Part shown: in pieces, positions 1 to 6,720 of the stretch | Layout of the letters: each line of letters begins with the position of its first letter | Position numbering within the stretch: position 1 is the first letter of the stretch | Source of the DNA: Candidatus Thiodictyon intracellulare | GTDB taxonomy: Bacteria > Pseudomonadota > Gammaproteobacteria > Chromatiales > Chromatiaceae | Direction of reading: 5' to 3' | Assembly (NCBI GenBank): GCA_016292295.1 | Contig: JADNEJ010000431.1 | Span: 1 to 15,393 of the forward strand | Length of the DNA stretch: 15,393 bases | Position numbers and translations under genes: made by a program | Notes under the pieces: model-generated | What the model was told of the DNA's origin: nothing | What the model saw: the letters and a program-made list of their open reading frames with translations, nothing else | Database searches by the model: none

Positions 1-55
1 GGCGCCATTTGTTGTGCGCCCGCTGGGGAACATCGAAGTATCGATCAAGAACGGC
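1..55. repeat. 55-bp terminal direct repeat (copy 1), assembly overlap of a circular molecule
   Basis: Bases 1-55 are identical to 15339-15393. The repeat lies inside a coding sequence that reads through the join without a stop. A 55-bp exact overlap inside a gene is what a de Bruijn assembler with k=55 leaves on a circular contig, so I read it as circularity (about 15,338 bp) rather than a biological terminal repeat. Confidence 0.9.
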
Positions 56-163
56 CCCACGACGCCGATCACCTATATTTTAGAGTTCACTTTCGGCGGC
101 GTTCTGGTCGAGCTGCCGGATAGCATTTTGCGGCAAGGCAGCATTCTAAACATGGGGCAATAA
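1..163 (+). CDS. Capsid-like protein, C-terminal part (continues from 14521-15393 across the circular join)
   Basis: Codons run in frame from base 2 to the TAA at 161-163. The first 55 bases duplicate the last 55 bases of the window, and the frame matches exactly, so this is the end of the protein that starts at 14521. After the 55-base overlap the sequence adds 35 residues, giving 326 aa in total. The segment around the join, including PFVVRPLGNIEVSIKN and ILEFTFGGVLVEL, reads as alternating beta-strands. That fits the closing strands of a jelly-roll-like capsid domain (inference; fold not computed). The next gene starts 6 bp after the stop. Confidence 0.85.
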   Translation, partial: APFVVRPLGNIEVSIKNGPTTPITYILEFTFGGVLVELPDSILRQGSILNMGQ

Positions 164-168
164 AGGCC

Positions 169-855
169 ATGGCAGATATTCAAGGGTTCAGCACTCAAAA
201 CGATACGGGCAAGACCAACCGCGAAAGCATGGTCATAGTCCCGGCTGACCTGACCAAAGACGACATAGAGAGGATTTTATTTCGGCAAGAGCCTTTCCCG
301 AAAAGAATCTCGGCCGATATTTTAAAATCTCAATGCGTCTCGGCCTTCAAATATCCGCGCACAAGCCCTGGCGCCAACCGGGCGATCGCCGCGGAGTATT
401 TGCCGGCCTTCATTGATTCAGTCTTTAGACAAGTCGAAGATGAGGCGCCGATCACCGGATCCACGGTGACACCTTTTGCCCCGCGCGGTCAAATCGGCGT
501 GCCAACGATCGCGGCGGCGCCGGCAACCGTGCTTTCCTTCATCGTTCCGAATGGCTATCAGCTTTGGATCGCGGCCTACGCCTTTGATCTCTTCCCAGAT
601 ACGACCAATGAGCTGAATTATGCCTGGCGGCTCTTTGTGAATGGGCAGGATATTCTGAACAAAGGGCAGCAGGGCCTGGTTTTCGGCCGGCCGGTGAAAA
701 ATAATCGGCAGGTGATGCTGGGGACAGACAAATCAACCCAGATCCTGGCGGTGCCAGGGGATGAGATCGCGATCGTTGTCAGCGCGGCCGCCGGCATCCC
801 TGCCAGTGACTTCATATCCGCGACCCTTTTCGGCAATCTGGAGCCTGCATCGTGA
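169..855 (+). CDS. Probable virion protein, beta-rich, 228 aa
   Basis: I do not recognise this protein by name. About the first 95 residues are charged and look helical (DLTKDDIERILFRQEP). From about residue 100 on it is rich in short hydrophobic strands separated by polar turns: VPNGYQLWIAAYAFDLFP, YAWRLFVNGQDI, GDEIAIVVSAAA, and a last strand DFISATLFGNL. The order 'pro-asn-gly-aromatic strand, arg-val-asn-gly strand, gly-asp-glu strand, closing strand' resembles single jelly-roll domains of phage vertex or accessory capsid proteins (inference). It sits directly after the 326-aa capsid-like gene. Its stop TGA overlaps the GTG start of the next gene (GTGA), which suggests translational coupling. 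No catalytic motif, signal peptide or membrane segment is visible. The ATG start is 6 bp after the upstream stop, with AAAGG just before it. Confidence 0.72.
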   Translation: MADIQGFSTQNDTGKTNRESMVIVPADLTKDDIERILFRQEPFPKRISADILKSQCVSAFKYPRTSPGANRAIAAEYLPAFIDSVFRQVEDEAPITGSTVTPFAPRGQIGVPTIAAAPATVLSFIVPNGYQLWIAAYAFDLFPDTTNELNYAWRLFVNGQDILNKGQQGLVFGRPVKNNRQVMLGTDKSTQILAVPGDEIAIVVSAAAGIPASDFISATLFGNLEPAS

Positions 856-1607
856 GCATTCCAGTCTCGATAACTAAAGTTGTATCTACAACTTCAGATC
901 GCGGCCTCAAAGAATTAAGCGTCCCCGGTGATCCAACTGGCTTCACTGGCACCGCTGGGATCCATTATGCGCGCACATTTGTTGGGACTATGTACCTGGC
1001 GGGCATTCCCCAGGCCACGGCCGCGGCGTTGAAAGGTGCTGACTATCTGTCACTGATCCACGGTGGATTAGGCAGCGATCCTTCCAATCAATTTGCCAAC
1101 GTTGGCGGCGTCCTTGATGTGCCTGCCTTTCCCAATCCAGAAGTGACCGGCTATTATAACAGCGGCCCCAATGCGGCCGATCAGCAGGCAAACGGCTTCA
1201 AGAATACCGAAAAAAGCCGGCGAACCAACGACGCAGCTGTCGCCGGCGACGCAACGACTTGGTCGATTGTGGACGGCCGCCGGCGCCTCACCTTTTCGCT
1301 TTTTCTGCGCTCTGGCACTAATCCAGGCTCTGATTTTTTTATGATCGAGGTCTACCGCGACCTGAACAATAGCGATAAAGGCGCTGGCACCTGGGGCGGC
1401 CTTACTACTGACGTGACCAACGCGCAATTGGTCTACCAGTACGGGCCATTTTTGAGCAAGCCCAACACGACCAATCGGCATGCCAACGCTCAAATAATGG
1501 CGCCCGTTGACCTGCCGGCGGGCTGCAACCTTTACATCATTGCCCGGAATATCACAACGCCGGCATCGACCAACTTTATCGCCGGATCCATCCGGCTGGT
1601 CACATAG
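852..1607 (+). CDS. Probable virion protein, beta-rich, 251 aa
   Basis: GTG start at 852, inside the stop of the preceding gene (GTGA overlap). No ATG start is available near it in this frame. The protein is mostly beta-strand and glycine/asparagine-rich loops, with no membrane segment and no enzyme motif that I can see. The stretch from about residue 140 to the end contains clear strands (RRRLTFSLFLRSG, DFFMIEVYRDL, AQLVYQYGPFL, CNLYIIARNI, NFIAGSIRLVT). Position among the capsid-like genes and the strand-rich C-terminus ending in a hydrophobic strand suggest a capsid, spike or vertex protein. Function is inferred from context only. Confidence 0.7.
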   Translation: MSIPVSITKVVSTTSDRGLKELSVPGDPTGFTGTAGIHYARTFVGTMYLAGIPQATAAALKGADYLSLIHGGLGSDPSNQFANVGGVLDVPAFPNPEVTGYYNSGPNAADQQANGFKNTEKSRRTNDAAVAGDATTWSIVDGRRRLTFSLFLRSGTNPGSDFFMIEVYRDLNNSDKGAGTWGGLTTDVTNAQLVYQYGPFLSKPNTTNRHANAQIMAPVDLPAGCNLYIIARNITTPASTNFIAGSIRLVT

Positions 1608-1617
1608 AGGCGCGCGC

Positions 1618-2124
1618 GTGACTTGGCCAAAGCAAAATCCCAACGGCGGCCGCGCCTACGAACAGACCAATTATACGGCCGTCAGTAATGTCAATCTTCC
1701 GCTGGCGATCGCTGCAGGGGCGCAGCTGGATGTATTGATTCCCTGGGGCGTGGATGGCTATACCCGCGGGCTGATGGCTATGACCTTTACCCCGATCCTG
1801 GGGGGCGGCAGCTTTCAAATCCAGGCCCAGCCCTATGGATCTGATGGTCAGCCACTTCCAGGGTCACTTTTTCAGCCCGTCACGCCACTGCTGGGGATGG
1901 GCGGAGCTGGAACGGAAACTTGCCACGTCTCTTGGTTCGATAACACAGAGCCGGGCAACTGGATGCTTGAGCAGGGCGGGGCGCCGCCCGTGATCAATAG
2001 CGGCGGCAATGCTATGAATCCGACTTTTGCCACGAATTCAGCCTATATAAAGTTCAGAATCGACAACCAAACGAGCGCGATTATGACGCTGACTGCCTGG
2101 CAATTTCTTTTGAGCGGTGACTAG
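1618..2124 (+). CDS. Probable virion protein, 168 aa
   Basis: I choose the GTG at 1618, 10 bp after the previous stop (TAG at 1605-1607), with AGAGG 7-8 bases upstream. A further-upstream ATG at 1507 would overlap the preceding gene by 100 bp and add a basic, unstructured stretch. The protein starts with polar residues (TWPKQNPNGGRAYEQTNY) and then consists of beta-strands: NVNLPLAIAAGAQLDVLIPW, RGLMAMTFTPIL, GSFQIQAQPYG, AYIKFRIDN, and a final strand IMTLTAWQFLLSGD. No catalytic or membrane motifs. Its stop is immediately followed by the ATG of the next gene. Context and strand pattern suggest a small jelly-roll-like capsid or spike protein (inference). Confidence 0.68.
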   Translation: MTWPKQNPNGGRAYEQTNYTAVSNVNLPLAIAAGAQLDVLIPWGVDGYTRGLMAMTFTPILGGGSFQIQAQPYGSDGQPLPGSLFQPVTPLLGMGGAGTETCHVSWFDNTEPGNWMLEQGGAPPVINSGGNAMNPTFATNSAYIKFRIDNQTSAIMTLTAWQFLLSGD

Positions 2125-2538
2125 ATGGCAATTGCGCCGCAATATCATGGCAAGGCGGTCACGCCACTAGACGCCAACGGAAATCCGAACAGTCCAACGA
2201 CTCCGACCTATGTTGTTGTGGATTTTCCGTCTGTCTTTGCGTCGGCCCAGGGCGCTCTTATTGCTGGTGACAATTTGATCCTTGCCCCTGTGGCCGGCTT
2301 CAAGTTTAAAATCGTCAGCGTCGTGGTTGATCTCGATGGATCGGTTGTGGATCTGTTCTTCAAGAGCGATACGCCCGGCGCCAGGATCAGCGCTACCACC
2401 TATAATTCCACCAGGCGGCAGCAAGACAATCCCGCCGGCCTATTCATAACGGTGGTTGGGGAAGGGCTTTATCTGAATCTTTCCCTTGCGGCCGCGGTGG
2501 CCTCCTGGCAGATCACCTATTTCCTGATTCCTCAATGA
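2125..2538 (+). CDS. Probable virion protein, beta-rich, 137 aa
   Basis: The ATG directly follows the TAG of the upstream gene (zero spacing), so translation is probably coupled. Visible strands are TYVVVDFPSVFAS, DNLILAPVAGFKFKIVSVVVDLDGSVVDLFFKS, GLFITVVGEGLYLNLSLAAAVASWQITYFLI. 'Gly-phe-lys-phe-lys-ile-val-ser-val' followed by a long strand and an 'NPAGLFITVVGEGLYLNL' segment is like the C-terminal half of small jelly-roll domains in tailless phage spikes and in carbohydrate-binding modules (family-level resemblance, not a match I can prove). No cysteine, no signal peptide, no membrane segment. Exact role unknown. Confidence 0.68.
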   Translation: MAIAPQYHGKAVTPLDANGNPNSPTTPTYVVVDFPSVFASAQGALIAGDNLILAPVAGFKFKIVSVVVDLDGSVVDLFFKSDTPGARISATTYNSTRRQQDNPAGLFITVVGEGLYLNLSLAAAVASWQITYFLIPQ

Positions 2539-2561
2539 TCGTTCAGAGAGGATTTTAAGTC

Positions 2562-3050
2562 ATGGCAGTTGCAGTCACCCAGAGCGTGGGAAATCGTAAA
2601 ATTACGCTGTCGGCCGCTGACCTTGGCCTAGTTCTGCCGCTCGCATATGGAGCGGCCGCGGCTGTTCTTTTCACTACGCCGGCCCTGGCCAGCTTTTTCC
2701 CGGCAAACTTTCAACCAAAGTTTTGCGAAATGGTGGTCCAGTTCACGCCGGCTGGCATCGATACCTATTCAATTCGCTATAAAAAAGTTCTGGCCGGAAT
2801 TACTAGCGGTGACAAAGCCACCACAGGTGGCTTTGTCAGTGCTGCAGCAACGCCGTCAGAAATATGGCTTGCATTCTCGCCAACTAGCAGCGCCACTGGA
2901 TCTGGGGCGGCAATTGGTGGGACGGCAGCAACGCCAGCGGGTTTCGGCTCACTTTTCTTTCCTATAAGTGATGCTGTTTTTTTGTTCCAAAAAACTACCG
3001 GCGTCGCTGGCGGCACCGTCGATGCCGTAGCCATCTCTTTTTCAGAATGA
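2562..3050 (+). CDS. Probable virion protein, 162 aa
   Basis: A good ribosome binding site (AGAGAGGA at about 2544-2551) precedes the ATG. The protein is small, Ala/Gly/Thr-rich and weakly hydrophobic, with alternating strands (KFCEMVVQFTPAG, YSIRYKKVLAGI, SEIWLAFSPTS, DAVFLFQKTTG, VDAVAISFSE). The middle of the protein is low in charge (SATGSGAAIGGTAATPAGFG). It is the last of five consecutive beta-rich genes downstream of the capsid-like gene, so a minor capsid or receptor-binding role is plausible. No domain is recognised with confidence. Codon and base use match the neighbours. Confidence 0.65.
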   Translation: MAVAVTQSVGNRKITLSAADLGLVLPLAYGAAAAVLFTTPALASFFPANFQPKFCEMVVQFTPAGIDTYSIRYKKVLAGITSGDKATTGGFVSAAATPSEIWLAFSPTSSATGSGAAIGGTAATPAGFGSLFFPISDAVFLFQKTTGVAGGTVDAVAISFSE

Positions 3051-3069
3051 AAGCTGGGGAGGATAGAAC

Positions 3070-3255
3070 ATGCTGAATGACGCAAATATGCCGAATCGCT
3101 CTAATCGGGCTTTAGGGGAGACAAAGCCCGGTTTGCCGGCTACGGCGCTTTCCTTGGGAAACGATGCCCTTAAAAGCGCGCAGGAGCCCAAAAAGGTCTA
3201 TTACGTCCAAGTTCAGCATGACGAAATTGTTGATCTGATCGCTGTGAGGGATTAG
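3070..3255 (+). CDS. Small hypothetical protein, 61 aa
   Basis: A strong ribosome binding site GGGGAGGA (about 3056-3062) stands 7 bases before the ATG. The first 40 residues are polar and probably disordered (MLNDANMPNRSNRALGE...). The C-terminal part, KKVYYVQVQHDEIVDLIAVRD, looks like a strand followed by a helix. No family recognised. It lies between the virion-protein genes and the lipoprotein gene; the following ATG starts 2 bp after its stop. Confidence 0.6.
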   Translation: MLNDANMPNRSNRALGETKPGLPATALSLGNDALKSAQEPKKVYYVQVQHDEIVDLIAVRD

Positions 3256-3257
3256 GC

Positions 3258-3434
3258 ATGAAACGGGCCATTTTTATCTGCCTTTTGATGACCTTTTTAC
3301 CCGGTTGCCTGTGGATCAACCTGGTAGACCAGGCTAAGGACGCGGCCGCGCGGGCCCAGGCGGCCGCTGACCGGGCGGAGCGCGCGGCCGATCGAGCTGG
3401 CCAGACCAGGCCGGCGCCCGCGGGAAAGCCTTGA
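3258..3434 (+). CDS. Small lipoprotein, 58 aa (spanin-like candidate)
   Basis: MKRAIFICLLMTFLPGC begins with two basic residues, then a hydrophobic stretch, and ends in a lipobox-like LPGC with Cys17 as the predicted lipidation site. The mature part is an alanine/arginine-rich amphipathic helix (DAAARAQAAADRAERAADRA) followed by a short Pro-rich tail (TRPAPAGKP). Known biology: outer-membrane spanins (Rz1 type) are very short lipoproteins with Pro-rich tails, encoded in lysis regions. Here no inner-membrane partner with a coiled coil overlaps it, so a spanin role is only a suggestion; it could also be a membrane-bound virion or exclusion protein. A GTGAGGG-like sequence at the end of the previous gene serves as ribosome binding site. 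Confidence 0.7.
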   Translation: MKRAIFICLLMTFLPGCLWINLVDQAKDAAARAQAAADRAERAADRAGQTRPAPAGKP

Positions 3435-3491
3435 CGCCGGCGGCCGGCAGCTAGCATAATTGCCTATCTGGCGAATTGCTGGGCCTGGTAT

Positions 3492-3521
3492 TTAGCCAGG
3501 CTGGCATTAGCCAGGCGGGCA
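3492..3521. repeat. Two tandem 15-bp repeats upstream of the XRE-family gene (operator candidate)
   Basis: TTAGCCAGGCTGGCA (3492-3506) is followed immediately by TTAGCCAGGCGGGCA (3507-3521), differing at one base. A third GCCAGGC core follows at 3523-3529. They lie 50-80 bp before the start of the repressor-like gene at 3574, a usual place for operators. The gap 3435-3573 holds no gene I can support. Operator role is inference. Confidence 0.5.
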
Positions 3522-3573
3522 GGCCAGGCAGCTGGCCGGCGCGCCTTATAGGCAAAGCTGCTACGGAGTCAGT

Positions 3574-3894
3574 ATGACTACGAAAAAAAAGGGGCTGGCA
3601 ATCAAGGCACTGCCGGCCGTGTCCGTCATCGTGGGGCTGAATGACCACAAAGCGCTTGGCCGGGTGATCGCGCGCCGGCGGGCGCAGCTGGCCCACACTA
3701 CGCCGGACGGCTTGGACAAGTTCGGATCCGTGGGCTTGGCAGGTCGCCTCCGCCTGTCACCATCCACGATCTATAGAGTAGAAGCAGGCGACCGCTGGCC
3801 CTCTTTCCAGGTGCTGGCGCCCATCCTCAAAGCTTTAGGCCTCGAATTGGCCATCGCTGCGACGGACAAGGGCGCCGACCTGGGAAATTTGTAG
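3574..3894 (+). CDS. XRE-family helix-turn-helix protein, 106 aa (repressor-like)
   Basis: After a basic N-terminus (MTTKKKG), residues about 28-92 form an XRE/Cro-type HTH: LGRVIARRRAQLA (helix 1), VGLAGRLRLSPSTIYRVEAGD (helices 2-3, with the family's 'S..TIYR.E.G.R.PSF..L..I..ALGLEL' pattern), then VLAPILKALGLELAI. An extra loop (HTTPDGLDKFGS, residues 41-52) separates helix 1 from the HTH core, longer than in most family members. There is no C-terminal peptidase or dimerisation domain. The ribosome binding site is GGAG at 3565-3568. Tandem 15-bp repeats upstream suggest autoregulation. A transcriptional regulator of phage genes or an antitoxin-like regulator are the alternatives; no toxin gene is recognisable next to it. 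Confidence 0.85.
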   Translation: MTTKKKGLAIKALPAVSVIVGLNDHKALGRVIARRRAQLAHTTPDGLDKFGSVGLAGRLRLSPSTIYRVEAGDRWPSFQVLAPILKALGLELAIAATDKGADLGNL

Positions 3895-3906
3895 GAGGCG
3901 GCCGCC

Positions 3907-4053
3907 ATGTCCAGACATGAAAAGCTAACTATTGGGCAGGACGTTTACCTCAGCGGCCGGCGCGCCCGGCATGCCACGCTGGCAAGTGCCTTGCAGTCAG
4001 CCCTGGGCGACCTGGTTGGGGACAGTTTGGCAGGGGGACTATATGCCCAATAG
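3907..4053 (+). CDS. Very small hypothetical protein, 48 aa
   Basis: An AGGAGG at 3893-3898, starting one base after the first base of the TAG that ends the preceding gene, is followed at good spacing by ATG at 3907. The reading frame gives MSRHEKLTIGQDVYLSGRRARHATLASALQSALGDLVGDSLAGGLYAQ. It is polar at the start, with a helical, alanine/leucine-rich second half and no clear membrane segment. The next gene starts inside its last codons (ATGCCCAATAG, 11-nt overlap). The strong ribosome binding site and the coupled downstream gene are the main support. Function unknown. Confidence 0.62.
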   Translation: MSRHEKLTIGQDVYLSGRRARHATLASALQSALGDLVGDSLAGGLYAQ

Positions 4054-4279
4054 TCCTTTTGAAGGCGTAGACATCACCGCGGGGCCTTTCGTTGATCCCG
4101 GCACCGCGGCCGGCTATGGCCTAGCGCATGGCCTGGCAGCCCGTGACCAGGTCCCGCGTTCAAACTTTATCGATTGGGTTTGTTTCGCTTCATACTTGCA
4201 AGGTTATGGGTTAGGCCTGATAGCCAGGCAGAAAAAACTGGTCGTTCTTAAGGCCTATCAACACGAACACCGCAACTAA
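4043..4279 (+). CDS. Small hypothetical protein, 78 aa
   Basis: I choose ATG 4043 because AGGGGGA lies 6-12 bases upstream and the start overlaps the previous stop (ATGCCCAATAG). A longer version from 4.0 kb upstream (ATG 3932) would lie fully over the previous gene and has no binding site. The protein is MPNSPFEGVDITAGPFV..., with a Gly/Ala-rich middle (GTAAGYGLAHGLAARDQ) and a C-terminal moderately hydrophobic stretch (NFIDWVCFASYLQGYGLGLIA) ending in basic residues. The stretch could associate with a membrane but is interrupted by polar residues. No family recognised. Confidence 0.6.
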   Translation: MPNSPFEGVDITAGPFVDPGTAAGYGLAHGLAARDQVPRSNFIDWVCFASYLQGYGLGLIARQKKLVVLKAYQHEHRN

Positions 4280-4319
4280 ACCAATCTTGGCCGTTGACGG
4301 CCATCATCAAGGGGGCACC

Positions 4320-4769
4320 ATGGCAAAGCGTCAGAAATTGAACAAGCAAGAGATCGAGCAATGGACGGAGAACCAGGCTATGCAGTTCGGCCGCGATCAT
4401 GCCAACGGCGAGACGGATTTCGAGAAAACCGAAATGCTGGAAGCCTCCGACTTTTTCGGCTCTCACATGCTCTTCTACGCCTACCAGGCTGGCTTTCAGA
4501 ACCCTGACAGTTCGGCAGGCGCTGCAGCTGGATCCGCTGACAATGTGGCAATGGCCAAAGCCGTCACTGCCAGCCTGAAAAAGATCGGTGACGCTGTCGA
4601 TGTCATGTCAACGGTTGCCGGCGCCGGCGCCGAAGCGGCCAAGGGCGCTGCTAAATCCGCTGATCGCGCGGCCACGTCAGCCCAGGCCGCGGCCGACGCT
4701 GCCACGGCTGCTACCCAAGCGCTGCAGGCTGTCCAGAGCCTGGTTGCATCCATGAAGAAGCCGGCTTAG
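4320..4769 (+). CDS. Alanine-rich coiled-coil protein, 149 aa
   Basis: ATG 4320 is preceded by AAGGGGGC, which decides the start; the ATG at 4287 has no binding site. The N-terminal 60 residues are charged and helical (KRQKLNKQEIEQWTENQAMQFGRDHANGE...). The C-terminal half (about residue 75 onward) is a long Ala/Thr/Ser-rich helix with heptad-like spacing (AVTASLKKIGDAVDVM... SADRAATSAQAAADAATAAT...). Its composition resembles the helical part of the lipoprotein encoded at 3258. Such helices commonly form trimeric or dimeric coiled coils in fibre and spike proteins, but a scaffold or regulatory role is as possible. No enzyme motif. Confidence 0.68.
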   Translation: MAKRQKLNKQEIEQWTENQAMQFGRDHANGETDFEKTEMLEASDFFGSHMLFYAYQAGFQNPDSSAGAAAGSADNVAMAKAVTASLKKIGDAVDVMSTVAGAGAEAAKGAAKSADRAATSAQAAADAATAATQALQAVQSLVASMKKPA

Positions 4770-4773
4770 GCCG

Positions 4774-5019
4774 ATGCCGGAAGTTCGGATCATCATAACG
4801 GACACTGGCAACGATAACATCGATGCCAAATGTTCCGATGACACGGTCAACGCAGCTCTATTCGGCAAGGCCAGCCCATTGGTCGAGCTGACAGGAGCCC
4901 AGCAGCTGGCCCTGGTCATGTGCAAGGCAGCTTACGAATACCTAAAAGAAACAACCCTGCTTAGGAGCAAGCGGCGGATCGTAATTCCGCGCCGCATGCG
5001 CCGAGGACAGCTGCACTAA
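4774..5019 (+). CDS. Small hypothetical protein, 81 aa
   Basis: It starts 4 bp after the previous stop. The N-terminus is a strand followed by acidic turns (MPEVRIIITDTGNDNIDAKCSDD), then a long helix (GAQQLALVMCKAAYEYLKETTLLRSK) and a very basic tail (RRIVIPRRMRRGQLH). The tail may bind nucleic acid or be disordered. The gene ends one base before the stem of a strong terminator, so it is the last gene of its transcription unit. No family recognised. Confidence 0.62.
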   Translation: MPEVRIIITDTGNDNIDAKCSDDTVNAALFGKASPLVELTGAQQLALVMCKAAYEYLKETTLLRSKRRIVIPRRMRRGQLH

Positions 5020-5057
5020 AAAAAGGCGGGCCCCTCTTTCGAGGAGCCCGCCTTTTT
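5020..5057. terminator. Strong rho-independent terminator (probably bidirectional)
   Basis: AAAAAGGCGGGC (5020-5031) pairs perfectly with GCCCGCCTTTTT (5046-5057). Inside, CCTC (5033-5036) pairs with GAGG (5041-5044) around a TTTC loop, with a single C/A mismatch between the two stems. The T-run on the right arm and the A-run on the left give terminator features on both strands. It starts right at the stop codon of the 81-aa gene and is the only classic intrinsic terminator I found in the window. Confidence 0.93.
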
Positions 5058-5150
5058 GTGCCAGAGGGGCCGCCACAGCCACACCTGACGCCGTACGATG
5101 ACAACGGCTGAAGTATACCCCCCTGGCGTGAGTTTTTCAACCACTTACGC

Positions 5151-5174
5151 GCGCCCGCGGCCTTCCGCGGGCGC
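5151..5174. promoter_or_regulatory. Perfect 10-bp GC hairpin in the leader of the initiator gene
   Basis: GCGCCCGCGG (5151-5160) and CCGCGGGCGC (5165-5174) are perfect inverted copies separated by CCTT. The hairpin is 94 bp after the terminator and ends 6 bp before the AGGGG ribosome binding site of the preferred start at 5194. Placement suggests control of initiator synthesis (attenuation or translation) or a protein-binding dyad. If translation began at 5098 instead, it would be inside coding sequence. Confidence 0.55.
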
Positions 5175-5193
5175 CCTTCTAGGGGTATGCCTG

Positions 5194-6720
5194 ATGTTGT
5201 TGAATGCAGGTATTTCGTTCAATTTTGGCGTCCTTCCCGTCCCGGTCTTAGACCGCACCAAACTTTCCCCTAACGCCCGCCTTTGCCTGGCCGTCCTTGA
5301 TGGTTTTGGCAAAAATGTCATCTATCCGCACCTGCCCACGATAGCCAGGCGCATGGGCTTTGCCGAAGCCAGCACCAAGACCGTGATCGCTGCCCTGGTC
5401 GAGCTGGTCCAAGCTGGCTTTCTCGATGTGCGCGGCGGCCGCGGCGCGCATGCCCCCAACTACTACTTTTTGAAGATCCCCCTTTATTGCCGCGTTGAAG
5501 ATCCCCTTTTAGCCGCTCAAATCCAACTGGTCCCTTTCCCCGTCAACCTGATGAGCTGGAAGCCCGCGATTCCTGGCGCCGGCGTGATCCCGGCCGGGCA
5601 TTGCCAGCTTTCCAACGGTCAGGTTGTGCCTCTGGATGACGTGCCAAAGCTGGCGCCGGCCGCGGCCGCGGCCGCCGGCACGCCTGATGGCCAGGATCCT
5701 GGCGCCGTTCCGGCCCAAGTGGGCGCCATGCTAGAGGCTGCGATTTCTTCCGCGATCGCGGCCGTGGGATGCACACCGGAGGCCCTCGCCCTGGGCCAGC
5801 GCCTGGCGGCCCTGGTCGCTGGCACCTGCAGGATGCACGAGCCAGGGGGCCCCATGGGCAATATCCGGCAAGGGGGGGCGCCAATGCCGGCGCCGGCGGC
5901 CGCCCTGGGCGCGCCATCGGTTCAATTTGCCGGCAAACTAGACCCGGTGGACCCTATTTCGGATCAATCGGCCGCGCCTGGCGCTGTTGTTGTTTTTGAA
6001 AAAAATGTTTTTTTTGGGCCTAAAGTAGGAGAAACAAACACTAGATTGTCCCAAAATGACACTAGCATAGTGACATTTGAACCGTCAAGGCCAGCTGCTA
6101 GAGATCCAAAAAAAGTGTTGACTAGCCAGGCCTGGCCAGCCGACACGGTAAATAGGGCTGGCCAGCCCCTCGTATATAGTCAAACAGAGAACTTAAGCAA
6201 CGAAAGAGAGATAAGGCCCCTTCCCTCTTCAGCTGACGCTATAAAAAATTTAGAAGCCTGGCAGCTATGGCCGGCAGTGTGGGAGAAGTCAAACCCAGGG
6301 CGCACCTGGGCATGGACCATCGTAAATTTACAGCTTGCAGCAACCATCACCGCGGCCGTCGGAGTCGATCTGTTGGCTGGCACCCTTCAAAATTTTAGCT
6401 GTCATAGTTTTTGGTCGAAGAACCGCCTTCCGCTGCAGGCCTTGGCAAAAAATTGGAACGAATATCTGCCCGCCATCACCCGGCCGGCGGCAACGATCGC
6501 AGCCACTGGTCCAAAACCTTGCGATCATAGCGCCGCTGACCAGGTCGAGACCTTCACCGCGGCCGCGGTAGTGATTCAAATTCGCTGCGCTTGCGGTCAC
6601 TCGGAAGAAACCATGGTCCCCAGGGCGGATCTGTTGGCGACCGCGGCCGCGCTTCCCAATGGTGGAGCGGCCGCATGGCTGGCCAAGATCGACCAGGTCG
6701 CTGGATCCTGCCTTGCCTAG
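5194..6720 (+). CDS. Winged-helix replication-initiator-like protein, 508 aa
   Basis: The frame is open from ATG 5098, but that start has no binding site. ATG 5194 has AGGGG at 5181-5185 and removes only a low-complexity stretch that spans a perfect hairpin, so I prefer 5194. Residues about 24-95 form a winged helix of the type found in plasmid and phage initiators and DnaD/replisome organisers (LSPNARLCLAVLDGF..., HLPTIARRMGFAEASTKTVIAALVELVQAGFLDVRGG, YYFLKIP). A long Ala/Pro/Gly-rich segment follows, then an AT-rich, polar linker (DNA about 5985-6260), then a second folded part (LEAWQLWPAVWEKSNPGRTWAWTIVNLQLA...). Near the end, RCACGH (Cys465, Cys467, His469) and CDH (443-445) could bind zinc. 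It is upstream of and overlaps the helicase gene, which supports a replication role. Specific initiator family is not assigned. Confidence 0.68.
   Translation: MLLNAGISFNFGVLPVPVLDRTKLSPNARLCLAVLDGFGKNVIYPHLPTIARRMGFAEASTKTVIAALVELVQAGFLDVRGGRGAHAPNYYFLKIPLYCRVEDPLLAAQIQLVPFPVNLMSWKPAIPGAGVIPAGHCQLSNGQVVPLDDVPKLAPAAAAAAGTPDGQDPGAVPAQVGAMLEAAISSAIAAVGCTPEALALGQRLAALVAGTCRMHEPGGPMGNIRQGGAPMPAPAAALGAPSVQFAGKLDPVDPISDQSAAPGAVVVFEKNVFFGPKVGETNTRLSQNDTSIVTFEPSRPAARDPKKVLTSQAWPADTVNRAGQPLVYSQTENLSNEREIRPLPSSADAIKNLEAWQLWPAVWEKSNPGRTWAWTIVNLQLAATITAAVGVDLLAGTLQNFSCHSFWSKNRLPLQALAKNWNEYLPAITRPAATIAATGPKPCDHSAADQVETFTAAAVVIQIRCACGHSEETMVPRADLLATAAALPNGGAAAWLAKIDQVAGSCLA
6055..6077. promoter_or_regulatory. 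10-bp-arm dyad inside the AT-rich linker of the initiator gene
   Basis: AATGACACTA (6055-6064) and TAGTGACATT (6068-6077) are inverted copies with one mismatch, around GCA. A second CACTAG stands at 6039-6044, 21 bp (two helical turns) before the one in the dyad (6060-6065). The surrounding 250 bp are much richer in A/T than the rest of the gene. Origins located inside initiator genes (as in lambda O) have this layout, so it is a secondary origin or operator candidate. Confidence 0.35.

Noticed and set aside
1507-1617. Extended N-terminus of the 168-aa gene
   Set aside because: Would overlap the preceding gene by 100 bp; GTG 1618 follows the previous stop closely.
1068-1643. 191-codon open frame on the minus strand
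   Set aside because: It lies opposite two well-supported + strand genes, with no binding site and no recognisable protein; a GC-rich shadow.
3932-4042. Extended N-terminus of the 78-aa gene
   Set aside because: No binding site and complete overlap with the 48-aa gene; ATG 4043 has AGGGGGA.
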